This document shows positions 24,840-36,890 of a DNA stretch of 64,000 bases, piece by piece. Numbering within the stretch: position 1 is the first letter of the stretch; each line of letters begins with the position of its first letter. The DNA comes from Riptortus pedestris (lineage: Eukaryota > Arthropoda > Insecta > Hemiptera > Alydidae), in the NCBI GenBank assembly GCA_019009955.1, contig CM032230.1:16969501-17033500 (forward strand). Reading direction: 5' to 3'. The notes beneath the pieces were generated by a model. The model saw only the letters and a program-made list of their open reading frames with translations, was not told where the DNA came from and searched no databases. The translations under genes were made by a program, and so were the position numbers.

Positions 24840-26255
24840 TCACAAGAAGCTCTTGATATGAAGAACATTCCCATTTATTGAAACACACAAGCCTTCAGAA
24901 ATTAACTGAATATTCCCTTCGTCTTTAGAGCTAACGTACAAATGTTTTCCGGTCTTACAATTAAAAACCGAATACTTGTCAGTCCTGTTGTTGGAAGGCC
25001 AGACGAAAAGGTGTTTATATGAAACCACTTGTACAGTAGCAGGCCACATGTTGTAGAACATATTTGGCTGTGATATGCTCCATTGCGTCTGCCCCGATTT
25101 AGCGCACAATGAGCTTACTCTATACAAATCTCTACTACTTCTTTCAAGAGCATAAATGTAATCATAATCTGAGTGCACAGTAATGTCTGTAAACCTCATA
25201 ACAATTTTCTGCATAAGTTTTTTACCAGTCCTAATGTCGAATGTCTGCAGTAATCGAGAATGGTGACCAGTGTCTGTGTGAAGACTAGCAAGAGTGTTTT
25301 GGTTCAAACAGATATCTTGAACATCACAAGTCTGTGTGTTGAAAAATATTTTTTGGAGAACATCAGCATTAGGAGAATAAATAAATACATTGAGACTGGA
25401 CCAAACAGCCACCAAATTACTCATAACTTTAATTGACTGTAGAGCTTCTATCTTAGTGCTTAAGTGGCTTTCCACATTAAAAATGTGTAAATAACTGGAT
25501 GCATCTTCCAACCATAAATAACAACCACAAAGCTCTCGTATATTCAGTTCCCGATCAATAAATCTATTTGAATTAATAAAATTTATCAAATCATCTGTAG
25601 AGTACTCTAGAATACCTCCTCTCAAGCATATGGCTATATAGCTCATATGCCTGTCTGCAACTTTCTTAAAGCATAAAATGAAATTGTCTCTAGACACTAT
25701 TGTATAAAGATCATTGGTAATTAACTGAACTATACCACGGCCAGGCAGCTCCAGATCTATCATTTCTTCGCACTTGATGTCTTCTTCATATATTCGATAA
25801 AAATATAGTTGTTCCACAGTAGAATCAACTGGTGAAAAATAATAAACAGCTATTGAAACTTTACCATAAGCAAGAACACAGTTACTACTTGTAAGACGGA
25901 GATCGAAATACTGAGCACGATCATTTTCCCATCTGTTAATTTTCCTTATGAACTTTCTGTAAGCAACAGCCCAGCCACAGAGAGAACTTCGTCCTAGAAA
26001 GTAAAAGAACCCATTAATAATTCTAAAACTGAATAAAGGATAGTGATAGGAAAGTATAAATTTACCATTTTCATGAATATTAGACTCAGCCTTACTGATC
26101 TTCCTTACACAGCAATGTCTTCTCCAAAGAAAGTCCGTATTTGTTAAGTTGTACCATGTCTTGGAAACGATAAAACACTTAACAAGATCAGTAGGGTGCA
26201 AGAAAGATAAAATATGTAAGCTAATTTCTCGAGGTAATTTTCCAATAAAGTCCAT
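24840..26255 (-). CDS. F-box protein, single coding exon
   Basis: A 471-residue protein. An F-box occupies roughly residues 3-48: LPREISLHILSFLHPTDLVK is a classic SKP1-binding start, followed by CFIVSKTWYNL and FLWRRHC. The remaining 420 residues contain repeated short beta-type segments (for example AVWSSLNVFIYSPNADVL and LQTFDIRTGKKLMQK) suggesting a divergent beta-propeller substrate-binding domain. No canonical WD signature is clear, so this is inference. F-box proteins bring substrates to SCF ubiquitin ligases. The ATG is the first in frame and sits directly before the F-box, the usual arrangement. The ORF is intact, with no introns. It is divergently arranged with URM1, 463 bp start to start. 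I cannot name an ortholog. Confidence 0.9.
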   Translation of the reverse strand: MDFIGKLPREISLHILSFLHPTDLVKCFIVSKTWYNLTNTDFLWRRHCCVRKISKAESNIHENGKFILSYHYPLFSFRIINGFFYFLGRSSLCGWAVAYRKFIRKINRWENDRAQYFDLRLTSSNCVLAYGKVSIAVYYFSPVDSTVEQLYFYRIYEEDIKCEEMIDLELPGRGIVQLITNDLYTIVSRDNFILCFKKVADRHMSYIAICLRGGILEYSTDDLINFINSNRFIDRELNIRELCGCYLWLEDASSYLHIFNVESHLSTKIEALQSIKVMSNLVAVWSSLNVFIYSPNADVLQKIFFNTQTCDVQDICLNQNTLASLHTDTGHHSRLLQTFDIRTGKKLMQKIVMRFTDITVHSDYDYIYALERSSRDLYRVSSLCAKSGQTQWSISQPNMFYNMWPATVQVVSYKHLFVWPSNNRTDKYSVFNCKTGKHLYVSSKDEGNIQLISEGLCVSINGNVLHIKSFL

Positions 26256-26718
26256 TCTGTAAAGTCAATAGCGTTATCTAATAATATAATTCATTTCCTT
26301 CACAAATTCGAGCGACAGTAAACACATGAATTAAAATATAAATGAAAGAGTACACATTAAAATATAGGGCGTGTTCCTAGTCTGACTAAACTTACATTGT
26401 TTGCCGCTGAGAAAGGAAAATTAGAACACAAATAAAGTGTGCCGTAAATCATAGAAAGAAACTTGCTCGACACGATAAGAATAACAATAACACCTATTAA
26501 AACGAAAAATTACAAGAAAATGACAAAAACATTTTCGCATTATGCGGCAAGAATAACCTTATCTAATAACCTCTCAGTAAGGTTACGTTTGACATGTGCT
26601 TGGTGTGGTTTAGGGAGACTGTATAAAAGTGTTTTAGTATTGTTTAAAAAAAGCATTAGTACAAAGTGTTTTGTTATTGCCGGTTTTAATATTAACTTCT
26701 TGTTGATGAAAGATTGGA
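26256..26718. promoter_or_regulatory. Divergent promoter region between the F-box gene and URM1
   Basis: The 463 bases separate two start codons that point away from each other, so both promoters should lie here. On the + strand TATAAAAG at 26622-26629 is a good TATA box, with attagtac about 30 bases later as a possible initiator and the URM1 ATG at 26719. No equally clear core element is seen for the minus strand. No transposon fragment was recognised, in contrast to the DNA on either side. Confidence 0.5.
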
Positions 26719-27855
26719 ATGTCAGCAGATTATTTACCTTTAACATTAGAATTTGGGTAATTACTTAAGGACCTTTATTTGTTTACATGTTTATCCTTAC
26801 AATCAGAACTGAAGGTTGCTTTAATTTTATTTATAGTGGAGGTGCAGAACTTTTGTACAAAAACAAGAAGGAGCATGAAATCCAGCTACCTTCATCAAAA
26901 AAGTGTATGTTTTATCATTATATATCTTTTAAGCTATAACATTATTTTTGCATTTAGAAACCTAGGCATTATTTCAATCCATTCCTCAAATATCATAATT
27001 TATACATTTATTTACTTCATTTAGATTATGGTTGTTTGTTTGGAAGAAATTTATGTGAATTGGAAGTTAACATGGTCTTCCCCACAATAAGTTTTATTCT
27101 AGTATTTTCCCACTTAAGAGAGTTTCCAAGCAGTTTTCACTTATTCTACTCCCTTTCCATTTATGAATAATAGCTAAAGTGCTTTTTTCATAAATTTTGT
27201 GAATCCTACTATTAAGGACATACATACTTCTTTGTTGCTGCTGTAGTTGTCTACATTTCTTTTTGATCTTTACCAAACAAAGTATATAAGCTTTTCATGG
27301 AAGACTATAGTTTGTTAATAGCCGGATTCATATGGGGGGGGGGAGGGTATAGGGGATAAATCAAAATTTCAAGGTATTGTTATTATGAGTGAGATAACAA
27401 ATTTTTATTGAACCCATTTTTTGCGTATTTATTTGCAGTTTTTGCCTTCTGAAAACTCCCAATCTCGCTCATCTCATATTAAGGAAAAGCTGATAAATTG
27501 TGGAGCTTCTTATTTCTAGCTAAATAATCAAATATGGATTGCAACAAACCGTTATTATGTAAGACACATGCAAATATCCTGCATTAATATTTTATGTTCC
27601 TGGCTTGAATATGTTTATTTGATCAATACTAAACTCTTAATATTTAATCATGGGGGTATTCAAAAATTCTAAATATCTCATTTATTATAAGTAGGATAAA
27701 AAAATGTTATAGAATCAATCTTGTTAAACATTTAATGCTCTACATTATTATTCTATACACATTTTCATAACTCGAATATTAAGAGAGTTAAAAATATCTT
27801 CAAATGTCCGTTGATCCTACCCAGGAGAACGAAAATTATATAGAGGTCCATTCGA

Positions 27856-27913
<58 letters not shown>

Positions 27914-30900
27914 TGTTAATGCTCTGGCATTCACAATTTTTGTTTTATCGCTACCAAACTATATATTTAATTGTTTTATGTAAAAAGGAATATCAAGTTC
28001 GTTAATGGCTGAAATCGGACAAGTGGGAGGGGGGAATTTTCAAAACATCTCCGGTACTTTAAATTGTATAGGACCAATCTTATTGCAAATTTAAAGTACT
28101 ATAACTATTTTTATATACATTTATTCTCTATCTTGAATATTAATCGAGATATTTGTATTTTTAAGTTTTCAGCCTTAAGCAAACCCACACTTCTACTCAT
28201 GTAACATAAAAAATACTCTGTCTTATAATTAATTGGATACTTAAATACCAAATATTGTTTTCAAGCCTAAAATTAATATGTTATATTCTGATATAATTCA
28301 GTAATTGTTTTTCTTTCCAATGAGAAGTTTACAGACCTGTTTGGTTACATTTCAGACGCTTCCCGTCGGGAGTTTGTTAAAATTGACTGAAAGATGTCTT
28401 ATTGCTGTTTATATTTATTCACTTAATATTCATGGTGGTGTTGTGTTACCATTATGTAGATTTATCTATTGTTAAGCATCACGAGGGAAATCTGCTTAGC
28501 TTACGCAGCCCTTGCGTGACGAACTTTTTTAATTCCTGAATAGACTTCTTTACATGGGAGATATAGAGGATAGATGATGAGATAAGAAGACCAGTGTGTC
28601 ATTCCAATATGTGGGAATGTGCTTACTATAGGTAATTTTTTCTGTTCCTATTAGAGATACAGAATATTTGTTTAGGATTTATTTTGTTTATCATAAAAAG
28701 ATCCATAGACATTGTTCTATGACATTTTTTGATCTGATGGATTGAAATAATGATTACTTTCAAATAAAATAATTTTGAATGAAGTGGAGCAAAGCATTTT
28801 ATATCCTTAAGTTATTGACTATAAATGTTAAGTTCCATGACTTAATACTGGAGCACTCCTGACTTCCCCTTGTATACTTAATTTAATTGGAGTAGATAAA
28901 AGTAATTAGGGGGCACCCACCAGATTTTTTTTTTTCCTTTTTGTTAAACTTTTATTTATTTCAGGGTACATTCGAGATTTGCTAACTTGGATGAAGGATA
29001 ACTTAGTAGGCGAAAGACCAGAACTTTTTTTCCAAGGAGATTCAGTGTAAGTTTCTTTTATTTATTTATAAAAATATAATGTAATTACTATCCATTTCTA
29101 TTAGCTTGCTTTATTTTGTAAAATATATTTAGTTACTGCTCTCAGTTTTTATATACAAATTAAGCAGGGTATGTGGTCTTTAAATAGAATCACGTAGAGA
29201 GGTCTGTATTCTACTCGCCCAATCAATATTCAGGTGTATAAATATTAAAACAGAATTTTCATCTATGAAACTGAAGTAAGAAAATAAAAACAAGTTCAAA
29301 ATAGTGTCCTTCACCAATTGTGTATTATTCCCAACAGTCTGATATTTTATAAATTCCAGACCAACAAAGCTGTTATTTTCTGAAGAAAACCAGCCATTGA
29401 GCCATTTCTGTATATTTTTTAAGGAATTTAAATTTTACTCAGCAAGTGTGCGGCCAATTGAAACATTGAAATAATAGTCGGACAAAGTCAAGTCTGGTGA
29501 GTAAGCTACGTGTGAAAGTATTTCCCAAGTGAATGCCTGAGTTGTTCCCTTTGTTGGTTTGCTATTTTTAATAGTGAATTACCCTGAAATAAAATCACAG
29601 TATGTAACCTTGATTCATGGCACAATTTAAAAAAAAAATTCAAATGTTCATCGATCCTACCCAGGAGATGCCGAAAATGAGTTCTGTTCAAAACTCAGGT
29701 TAGCCATTTGAGTTAAAGAGTTGACCCTGATCTCACATAGCAAACCTAGAGTGGTGAGTTCGATTCTCGCCTGGGCAAAGGAAATTATTTAGTGGTGAAA
29801 TTCATTAAATAACATCCTAGGTCCCACCATGGCTAGAAAAGGGTAGTAACCTGTAGATAACCCGTCCCAATTAGCCTTAGTTGCAAAAAGTGGACGTTAA
29901 TGAATAATAATAATAATCAAAACTATATATATATATATACTAGCTCAGATACCCGGCTTCGCTCGGGAATTCATTTGAGGCTGAATGGTGATGGTATTTT
30001 TATGGCGAGGCTTTACTTTGCACAATATTTTGGCATTTACCCGTCCCAGTGATTAGGGTTAATACCGGTTGTTGGCATTTGTTAATAATAAAATTATTTT
30101 TTTATGTAAGACTTCACTGTCCTGCATATTGTCATATTTCCCGTCTCCTGTGCATTATTCATAGATTTAAATTATTAAGGAGAAAATATTGACATACATT
30201 TGAATTAATTTTTTCAGGTGAGGTACCTGGTAGTTCATATTGAAAAGAAGTGCTGAGCAAATTTCTCTAAATAACAAAATAAACAACTTTTGTTATGTGC
30301 ATATTTGCCGAAACCCCAATAGGAAATCATTATTATTAATTTCAGGCCTCCCTTATAACCCCCACTCCTGCCCGTCCCTAGAAATGTTAGTATGGCTTAT
30401 TATAAGGAAGGCGTTAGTGCTAATACACATACTGAGTGTTTTATTTAGTTCGGTTGAGTCTTTTGTGCCAAATAAAATTATGGACTCCCGCTTTAGTTTA
30501 TAGCGTATAACTCATTTATGCTTCCGTATACGGCAAAAGTGCATATAACAAAAGTTACTCTAAATAACAAAATAAACAACTTTTGTTATGTGCATATTTG
30601 CTGAAAAAGCAATAGGAAACGAAATATCGCTATTTTTAATTTCAGGCCTCCCTTATAACCCCCACTCCTGCCCGTCCCTAGAAATGTTAGTATGGCTTAT
30701 TATAAGGAAATCGTTAGTATTAATTCACATAGCGAGTTTGGTTTAGTTCGGTTGAGTCTTTTGTGCCAAATAAAATTATGGACTCCCGCTATAGTTTTTA
30801 GCGTATAACTCATTTATACTTCTGTATACGTCAAAAGTGCATATAACAAAAGTTACTCTAAATTACAAAATAAACAACTTTTGTTATTGCATATTTGCTG

Positions 30901-33900
30901 AAAAAACAATAGGAAACGAAATATCGCTATTTTTAATTTCAGGCCTCCCTTATAACCCCCACTCCTGTTCGTCTTAGAGAATATTAATATAGCCTAAAGT
31001 CTAAGTTGGGCTAGTAGTAATATACATACCAAGTTTCATAAAATTCGGTTCAGCCGTTTATGCGTGAAAAGGTAACAAACAAACAAACAAACAAACAGAC
31101 ACCAAAGAAACAAAATGCAGTTATGGTGTCTATGACATGTGAAACGAAAAGTTATCGTGAAATTTCGCGAAAAAAATCAATGTACAGACAGAGGTTACAA
31201 TTTTATATATATATATATATATATATAGATATTATTTTTGAGGCTGCATCGCTTGGAAGTATCGTCATTGTGAGGATTTCGACTATCTGCTCCAGCGGTT
31301 GGAATTTTTGTTCTGCAAATTTTCTATGGAAATGCGTCCATCTTCGTCAGGCATAAATTTGATTTGAATGGCTACTTCAATTAATCATATGTTTTGGAGT
31401 TTTGTTTTATTTTAGTATGGCTTTCCACGTTTCTGAAAGTATGACACCGTCCATGCCGTTTATAGTATTTGTCTTCTTATTTATTTCTAAGGCTTCCAGG
31501 ACTAATCTTTTACCGAGGTGGTCCTCTCTGTGTAAAACCTTTGTCGACAAATACTTGCGTGTTTGGCAATGGCGGATGTATTTGTTCTGTTATGTTTTAG
31601 ATCAGCCATGTGTTGGTTGACTCTTGTAGCAGTCTTCTTGCCTGTCTGCCCCACATAAACTTTACCACAATCACACGGTATCATATATACTCCACTATCC
31701 TGTAATAATTGGGTGTCTTTTGGGCTCTTTAAATATTCGTTGAATATTTTATGTGGCTTGAATACTGCTCGTAAATTATATTTTTGAAGTATTCTTGCCA
31801 GTCTTTCTGAGGTCCCCGATATATAAGGAAGTGTTACGCTGCTTAATGGTTTAACTTGAGTATTTTCAATGTCTTGTTGAATCTTGGTATCAAGTTTCTT
31901 CTTAATATTTCTTAATACTCTTGTTACTTCCATTTTTTTGTAGCCGTTGTAGTGGAGTTCTTCTTTCAACTGTGCTATTTCATTTTTTAAATGCGTTTCA
32001 TATATATATGTGTGTTGTGTGTGTGTGTGTGTGTGTGTGTGTCTGTTAACACTCTAGTGGTAGCAATTTTTGTTTGATTGTACCAAACTCATTATTTAAA
32101 CGTTTTATGTAAAACTGAAAATTAAATTCGTTAACGGCTGAAATTTAACCAATGGGAGGCAGTGAAAAATTCTAAATATATCCATTATTATACATCAGAT
32201 TGAAAAAGTGTATAGGACCATTCTTATCGCAAATTTAATTTCCAATAAATGTTGATGTATACAATTTTCTCTTATCTTGATATTTGCATTTTTTAGTTTT
32301 ACCCTCAGTAAACCCCCTATTTCAGTAACCGTACTCTAACAATAACTGAATATATCTTGAAATGTCTTATTTCAATCTGAAATATCAAATATTGTTTTCA
32401 ACGGATCTATACTAGTTGAGCTACTTCCAGATACGTTGTGTGATGACATCATCAATTTAGATTTGATTGTCCAACCACTTCTACTCATTGGATTTTCTTT
32501 TGGAAATAAAGAATACATGGTGAGGTGAGATCAGTAGTGTGTCATGCCAGAACATGGGAAATCTGCTTAGTTTACACAGCCCTACATGATGGACTATTTT
32601 ATATTCTGTTAATTTCTCACAGAATGCTTCATTCATATAATTCTTTGTTGTCTTTAGCATTCATTTTCCATAACGGTTTTGGTAGGTTTTAGCTGCAATA
32701 ATGTTATTCTTCTGATTCTAATTGTTTACAATAGTGGTTGGCTTATGGAATTAATGTGAGTGGTTCCTTTGCAGCTACACAATCTTGTCTAGCGTAAATC
32801 TTTTACGTTTAAGGTGCTCAAAATATACCCCTTTCTTATGACCTCTCACAATTTTATCTCCCTCTCTTGGCTTCTTTTTGTACATGGCAAGCGAGTGGTT
32901 TTTCTGAGGTCTTACTTTCATTCAGTACATGTTTTTTTTTTTTTTTTTTTTAAATATTTATTCGTTTATTTGTCAGTACATGTAGAATCCATTTCCTGGA
33001 TTTTTTCACTGGCTTTCAAACATAAGGAGATGGGCTTCTCATCTTACATTTAGCTGATCCAAGTTTGTTACATTTGAGTGTCATCCACATTCTTTGTTAG
33101 TTGTATCAAAATCGCCACTCCAGCATATGTCTTTAAACGGTAATATGAAATCAATCTTGTCCACAAATCATAGTTTTAGGCACATAAACTTGATATGTTT
33201 GACACTATTAAAAACTATGCTATTGCATGAATTTTATATTGTTGTTAGTTCTGTTGTAAATCTTAACTCAACTGTAAAAAAATGGCTCTAATGATGGGCG
33301 TTGGGATAACTAAATTGACAGCTATGGCAAATTCTGTCTTCATATTTACACTCCTGGTAGATAGCATTGGTATAGCAAATTTGTCAAGAACTGGCATTCC
33401 TGGTTAATGCCTACACTGGCCACAGGTAATCTGTTACAGGCAAATTTAAGATCTGAAGCTTGAAGAAAACCTTGAGGCTGTAAAATGGATATTACTTTGT
33501 TAGCAATTTAAATTTAACAGCTTTCTGTTTGCAGGAAATACACTAGCTGAAGTTCTGGTTGCACCAACTTAACTATTTAGAGCATAAGCTAGCTTTTTTC
33601 TATATATTTTGGCTAATAACTGTTTCTGAGTTATTATACTTTATACTTAATTTCTTTCTTATTTTTACAGAAGACCTGGTATTCTTGTACTTATAAATGA
33701 AACGGACTGGGAGTTGATGGTAAGTATCAGGCTTCATTCATACTTTTAAATATATATGCCTATAAAATATTTATAGACCTTTCTCAATTGATATGCATGA
33801 GCTATTATATTTATATTGAGGGGGGGGATCTGATGTGGACACCACATGACTTTATATCACTCTGATTAATTTAATAAACAAAATGTTTGGTAACATTTCA

Positions 33901-35663
33901 TTTGATAGTAATATATGATTTCTCCATTACGATGCATTGGTTCGACAATATGTGAGAACGTAATTTATAATTCTTATCAAGACAGGCAAAAAGATTCTAT
34001 ACATATCTTACGTATCTCAAATAATTAAAGAGAAATTTGTATATTATTCTTTTTGTTCTCCTCTAAACCCCCTGTCCTAGTTAATTCGATTAGACTTTTT
34101 GTTAGGCCAGATAATTATATAAAATACAGTGAAACTAGTCAATGTGGGTTCAGGGAAGGCTAAGTGAATAATACCATTGAAGACTGAAAACCAAAATATT
34201 TTGCGATTACAATACTGTAATTGAACTCGTATAAAGAATGAAGTAGCAATCGTTCTATGTAATGCTAGCAGAATATGGGAACAAATGCATCTAGTTAAAC
34301 ACTTGAACTCCTTCCAATGCAATGTGCCAGGCATTGGTTTTTATGGTATAAAGGAAACTTGTGTTGGTTAGGAGATGTTAAGAAAGTGGAGGCCAATAAA
34401 TGGCTGAGGAACTCCTTAAACGATATGTGAAGTGAGTTGGCACAGGGGAGGACTTGTAGAGGCTGGGATTCTGGAATCAGAGGTTCCTGGCTTTAATGTA
34501 GGGGGGAGGGGGCTAAGGTCCTACAAGGACTGTAGAGCAGAAGTGACTATAAAATATTCTACTAATGAGCATAGAACTCCCCAGCTTCAGTTTCCTGACT
34601 GTCAACCCTGGTTAGAAGAGGGTGGTAACCTGTAGATAAACCGTCCCGATTAGCCATAGTAGCATAAAGTGGACGTAAATAATAATAAACAAACAAACCT
34701 GATCAACGTGACCTCATGATGGTAGGAGGTATGTGCCCACTTAACACTCCTCCTACCTCCCAAGCTGCATCTCACCTTGACTAGTTGTGGTCCGGTACAT
34801 CCCTCGTTATTTTCTCAAAATGCTCGTAACCCCCCCCCCCAAATTGCATGGGGAACTTCTCCTCATCTTATAATTTCAGTGCTACAGCTTTTCTACAATC
34901 TTGTTGGTGTTTTTTTTTTTTTTTATGTAATTCTTTTTTTTTTCGAATAGGTATGGACTCTTTCTTGATTTTTTTTTTCTTTGGATATTTGATAATGTAA
35001 TTAAATAATTATTTTTATCTTCTGTTTGAAGTACAGTCAGTGTCCAAAATTAATTTTTGGTTGGTTCCCTATGTTGTAAAGATCTCGTCCAAGTTGGAGA
35101 AATTCCTGCCTAAATAACTTCATTCCACTAAAAATTTATAACTTTTACACATTGTCATTTTTCCATTTTTTTTATTTTAAGTTTACCTCTTTTATTGATT
35201 ATTGAAAAATATATTTTTAGATTTATTTTTTTATTGAAAATACTCTACATTATATTAAATGAAGTAAACCATAAACCTATATTTGTTTCTCTATCATAAT
35301 TATGTCAAATAAAATGATCCATAGGAAATACAATTTAATGTTATTAATACATGAATAAATATATATTAAAGTACTAAATACTGAATTTATAAATAATATA
35401 TTTTTAAAAAAGCCTTTAATCATTACAAAAAAGGTTGTGGGGCTCGGGCTGCAGCTGCTCATGTTAGGAAAAGTGGCGTGCCTATTTGAAGGTTATAGCT
35501 CCATTTTTATTAGTTATGTTTAACTTGTTGCTTGTCTTTTAATTTTAACTATTAGTTTATTCATTACTATTCCTTCCTTTTTCCTTTTGCACAGGGACAA
35601 CTCGATTATGAACTGCAGAGTAAAGACAAAGTAATGTTTATATCAACCTTACACGGTGGATGA
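26719..35663 (+). CDS. URM1: Ubiquitin-related modifier 1, five coding exons
   Basis: Join 26719-26756, 26837-26904, 28965-29046, 33671-33719, 35595-35663. Every junction is GT/AG and in phase, giving 101 residues, the same length as human URM1. Recognisable segments are [20 protein letters not shown] (conserved GGAELL core), a Trp codon split over the exon 2/3 junction before [48 protein letters not shown], and the C-terminal ISTLHGG. URM1 is activated at its terminal Gly by the E1-like MOCS3/UBA4 as a thiocarboxylate. It donates sulfur to tRNA wobble uridine 2-thiolation with CTU1/CTU2 and can also be conjugated to proteins. The start ATG is the only one in frame in exon 1 and lies 90 bases after a TATA box. 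Introns 2, 3 and 4 are 2060, 4624 and 1875 bases; introns 2 and 3 hold transposons. A polyadenylation signal AATAAA is at 36183. Confidence 0.95.
26757..26836 (+). other. URM1: URM1 intron 1, 80 bases
   Basis: Donor GTAATT, acceptor ttttatttatag; splits a Gly codon (GG|T). It is the only URM1 intron without inserted repeats. Confidence 0.85.
27310..28530 (+). mobile_element. Family B copies in URM1 intron 2
   Basis: An older fragment (27310-27790, starting at a G run) adjoins a better sense copy. The latter runs from caaatgtccgttgatcctac through (TA)n, gctgaaatcggacaagtggg and taaccattatgtagattta-like sequence to the 3' end: gggaaatctgcttagcttac, the hairpin acgcagcccttgcgt, gacgaactttttta at about 28528. 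The same orientation as URM1 means the 3' hairpin lies in the intronic RNA. Confidence 0.75.
27861..27910. repeat. (TA)n microsatellite in URM1 intron 2
   Basis: About 25 TA units at the position where other family B copies carry theirs. Confidence 0.95.
29636..29687 (+). repeat. Family B fragment used as target by a SINE
   Basis: Reads caaatgttcatcgatcctac then ccaggagatgccgaaaatga and gttctgttc; it continues after the SINE as caaaactatatata. Located in URM1 intron 3. Confidence 0.75.
29696..29916 (+). mobile_element. tRNA-derived SINE, copy 2, in URM1 intron 3
   Basis: Same family as 19903. It has caggttagccatttgagtta, the B box region gagttcgattctcgcctggg, the body block aaaagggtagtaacctgtag and an (AAT)n tail. 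The eight-base duplication TCAAAACT flanks it (29688-29695 and 29917-29924). It is inserted into a family B copy just before that copy's (TA)n tract. Confidence 0.85.
29940..31227 (-). mobile_element. Family A Helitron, copy 2, in URM1 intron 3
   Basis: The left boundary is CTAG at 29940 after a (TA)n tract, followed by ctcagatacccggcttcgct. The right boundary is ...ttttatata(TA)nGA at 31227, i.e. 5'-TCTATATA on the minus strand. It contains three partial or complete units of the roughly 300-bp internal repeat and the stretch gttcagccgtttatgcgtga plus (CAAA)n found near the 5' end of all copies. It has no transposase ORF. The flanks fit A/T insertion: the left is the (TA)n of a family B copy, the right a Penelope-like remnant. 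Confidence 0.75.
31228..32008 (-). pseudogene. Penelope-like retroelement remnant, GIY-YIG endonuclease end
   Basis: On the minus strand an open frame (about 32006 to 31502) encodes the linker and GIY-YIG endonuclease that follow the reverse transcriptase in Penelope-like elements. It includes [20 protein letters not shown], then AVFKPHKI, then [20 protein letters not shown] with the GVY...VYVG core, and [13 protein letters not shown]. The frame stops at 31502, but a different frame continues with [16 protein letters not shown] and [16 protein letters not shown] to a stop, so a frameshift lies near 31540. The reverse transcriptase is missing and the copy is cut off at a (GT)n tract. A 3' UTR follows to the Helitron boundary. 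It lies antisense in URM1 intron 3 and is non-functional. Confidence 0.85.
32009..32042. repeat. (GT)n microsatellite
   Basis: TG tract at the junction of the Penelope-like remnant and a family B copy. Confidence 0.9.
32039..32587 (+). mobile_element. Family B copy in URM1 intron 3
   Basis: Sense copy from tctgttaacactctagtggt through cggctgaaatttaaccaatg to gggaaatctgcttagtttac, a decayed hairpin region (acacagccctacatg) and atggactatttta. The 5' end is lost. Confidence 0.7.
34080..34430 (+). pseudogene. Possible decayed LINE C-terminal fragment in URM1 intron 4
   Basis: Broken + strand frames give QCGFREG near 34140 and [18 protein letters not shown] near 34350. These recall a reverse transcriptase motif and the LxWxGHVxRM segment of LINE C-termini. 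Stops and frameshifts are numerous. This reading is weak and rests only on motif resemblance. Confidence 0.25.
34595..34690 (+). repeat. SINE body and tail fragment
   Basis: Reads ctggttagaagagggtggta, acctgtagataaaccgtccc and cataaagtggacgtaaataa with an (AATAA)n tail: the 3' half of the tRNA-derived SINE. Confidence 0.65.
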
Positions 35664-36215
35664 AGTAGGACTCCAGTATTTGGTTCATTACTATAACCAC
35701 TGATTAAATGGTGAATATGATAGAGAGTGGCCAGCTCCCTACATCCTAGAGAAGTTTAACTTGTGAATATGTTTTTTTTTTTTTCTTTATTCTAAATGAT
35801 GTTAAACCTTTTTCATTTAGAATTCCTGTTTTTTTTTTATTAATGTACCCTTCTAAGTAAATGTCCCACATTTATTCATTTTTGAAATCATATTTTGATA
35901 CATTAATAACTTTTGAAATGAAGTAAAAAATTGTAATTGTCCCTTAATTATTGGAAATGTTATTATGTATAATTATCAAAATCTATTTGTTTAACATTTG
36001 AATGGATTTTTTTCCTGAGTTCAAAACATTTATGTTTGCGATATTGCCCAAATAATGTAATGCTTATATATATTTAGTTTTACAGTGACTTATTTCAGGT
36101 ATTTTCAATGCAGTGATAAAATTTAATAGTTACATTTAGTAAAGACCCATGTGCACAATATCTATGTTAGTGATAAATTTGAAATAAAACAGTTTTAAAA
36201 GTAATTTGTTTTCTC
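35664..36215 (+). other. URM1: URM1 3' untranslated region
   Basis: AT-rich sequence after the stop codon with no element; AATAAA at 36183-36188 is the best polyadenylation signal. Confidence 0.5.
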
Positions 36216-36890
36216 AATAACCTCAATTTTTCTGATGTGAGAATTGCCAATTGTCCTGCTTTGAGAGTTGTTAGAGTGCCTCCAAAATACTAGTGGTTGC
36301 AGAACCAGGCTTGTAACTTGATTCATGCAAACTAGCTCATTGATGATGTAGCACCCAATTCGCCATCTCCAAGGTCAACCCAATCCTTATCCATACTTGA
36401 TTCTGTTTAGGACAACTTCTTTCCATTTCCCCTTACCCTCCTCGAATAAAGAAGTATTAATCTTCGGTCTGTGATACCACCACAATCCTGCAGGGAATGA
36501 ATCAAGCTGAACACTTCACCTCCCACCAATGCTGTGTGCCCCTGGTCATTCATAGGTAGTCGAGTCAAAGATTCCCGTCTTTCATCAGTAATTAAGAAGT
36601 ACTGTATCCAATGTATTTTCTTACTCACCTCTCTGTGATAGTTTCAGCTTTCCCAATAAACAAAATAGGTTAAAAACGTCCTTTTACTAACGTCCTTTTA
36701 CTTAAAGTAAAGGAAGTATCAAATTGAATTTGATGGCTGGTGGGAGTCTATATCTACATCCATGGTTGGAAATAAAGATCAACTCTACTAGATTTAACTC
36801 TGTTCAAATAATAACACACAAAATGTAGAAAAATATAGTAAAAGATTTCTACAACAATAACATTATGTTGTGTTATTTATTAATGCCTGC
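36216..36890. other. Intergenic, unassigned
   Basis: A 73-codon open frame at 36407-36628 (minus) is not recognised. The 36340-36640 part is more GC-rich than its surroundings and may be an old repeat. Confidence 0.3.

Noticed and set aside
31502..31969. Intact host GIY-YIG nuclease gene
   Set aside because: The C-terminal half continues in another frame and the upstream linker is that of Penelope-like elements; it is a truncated retroelement.
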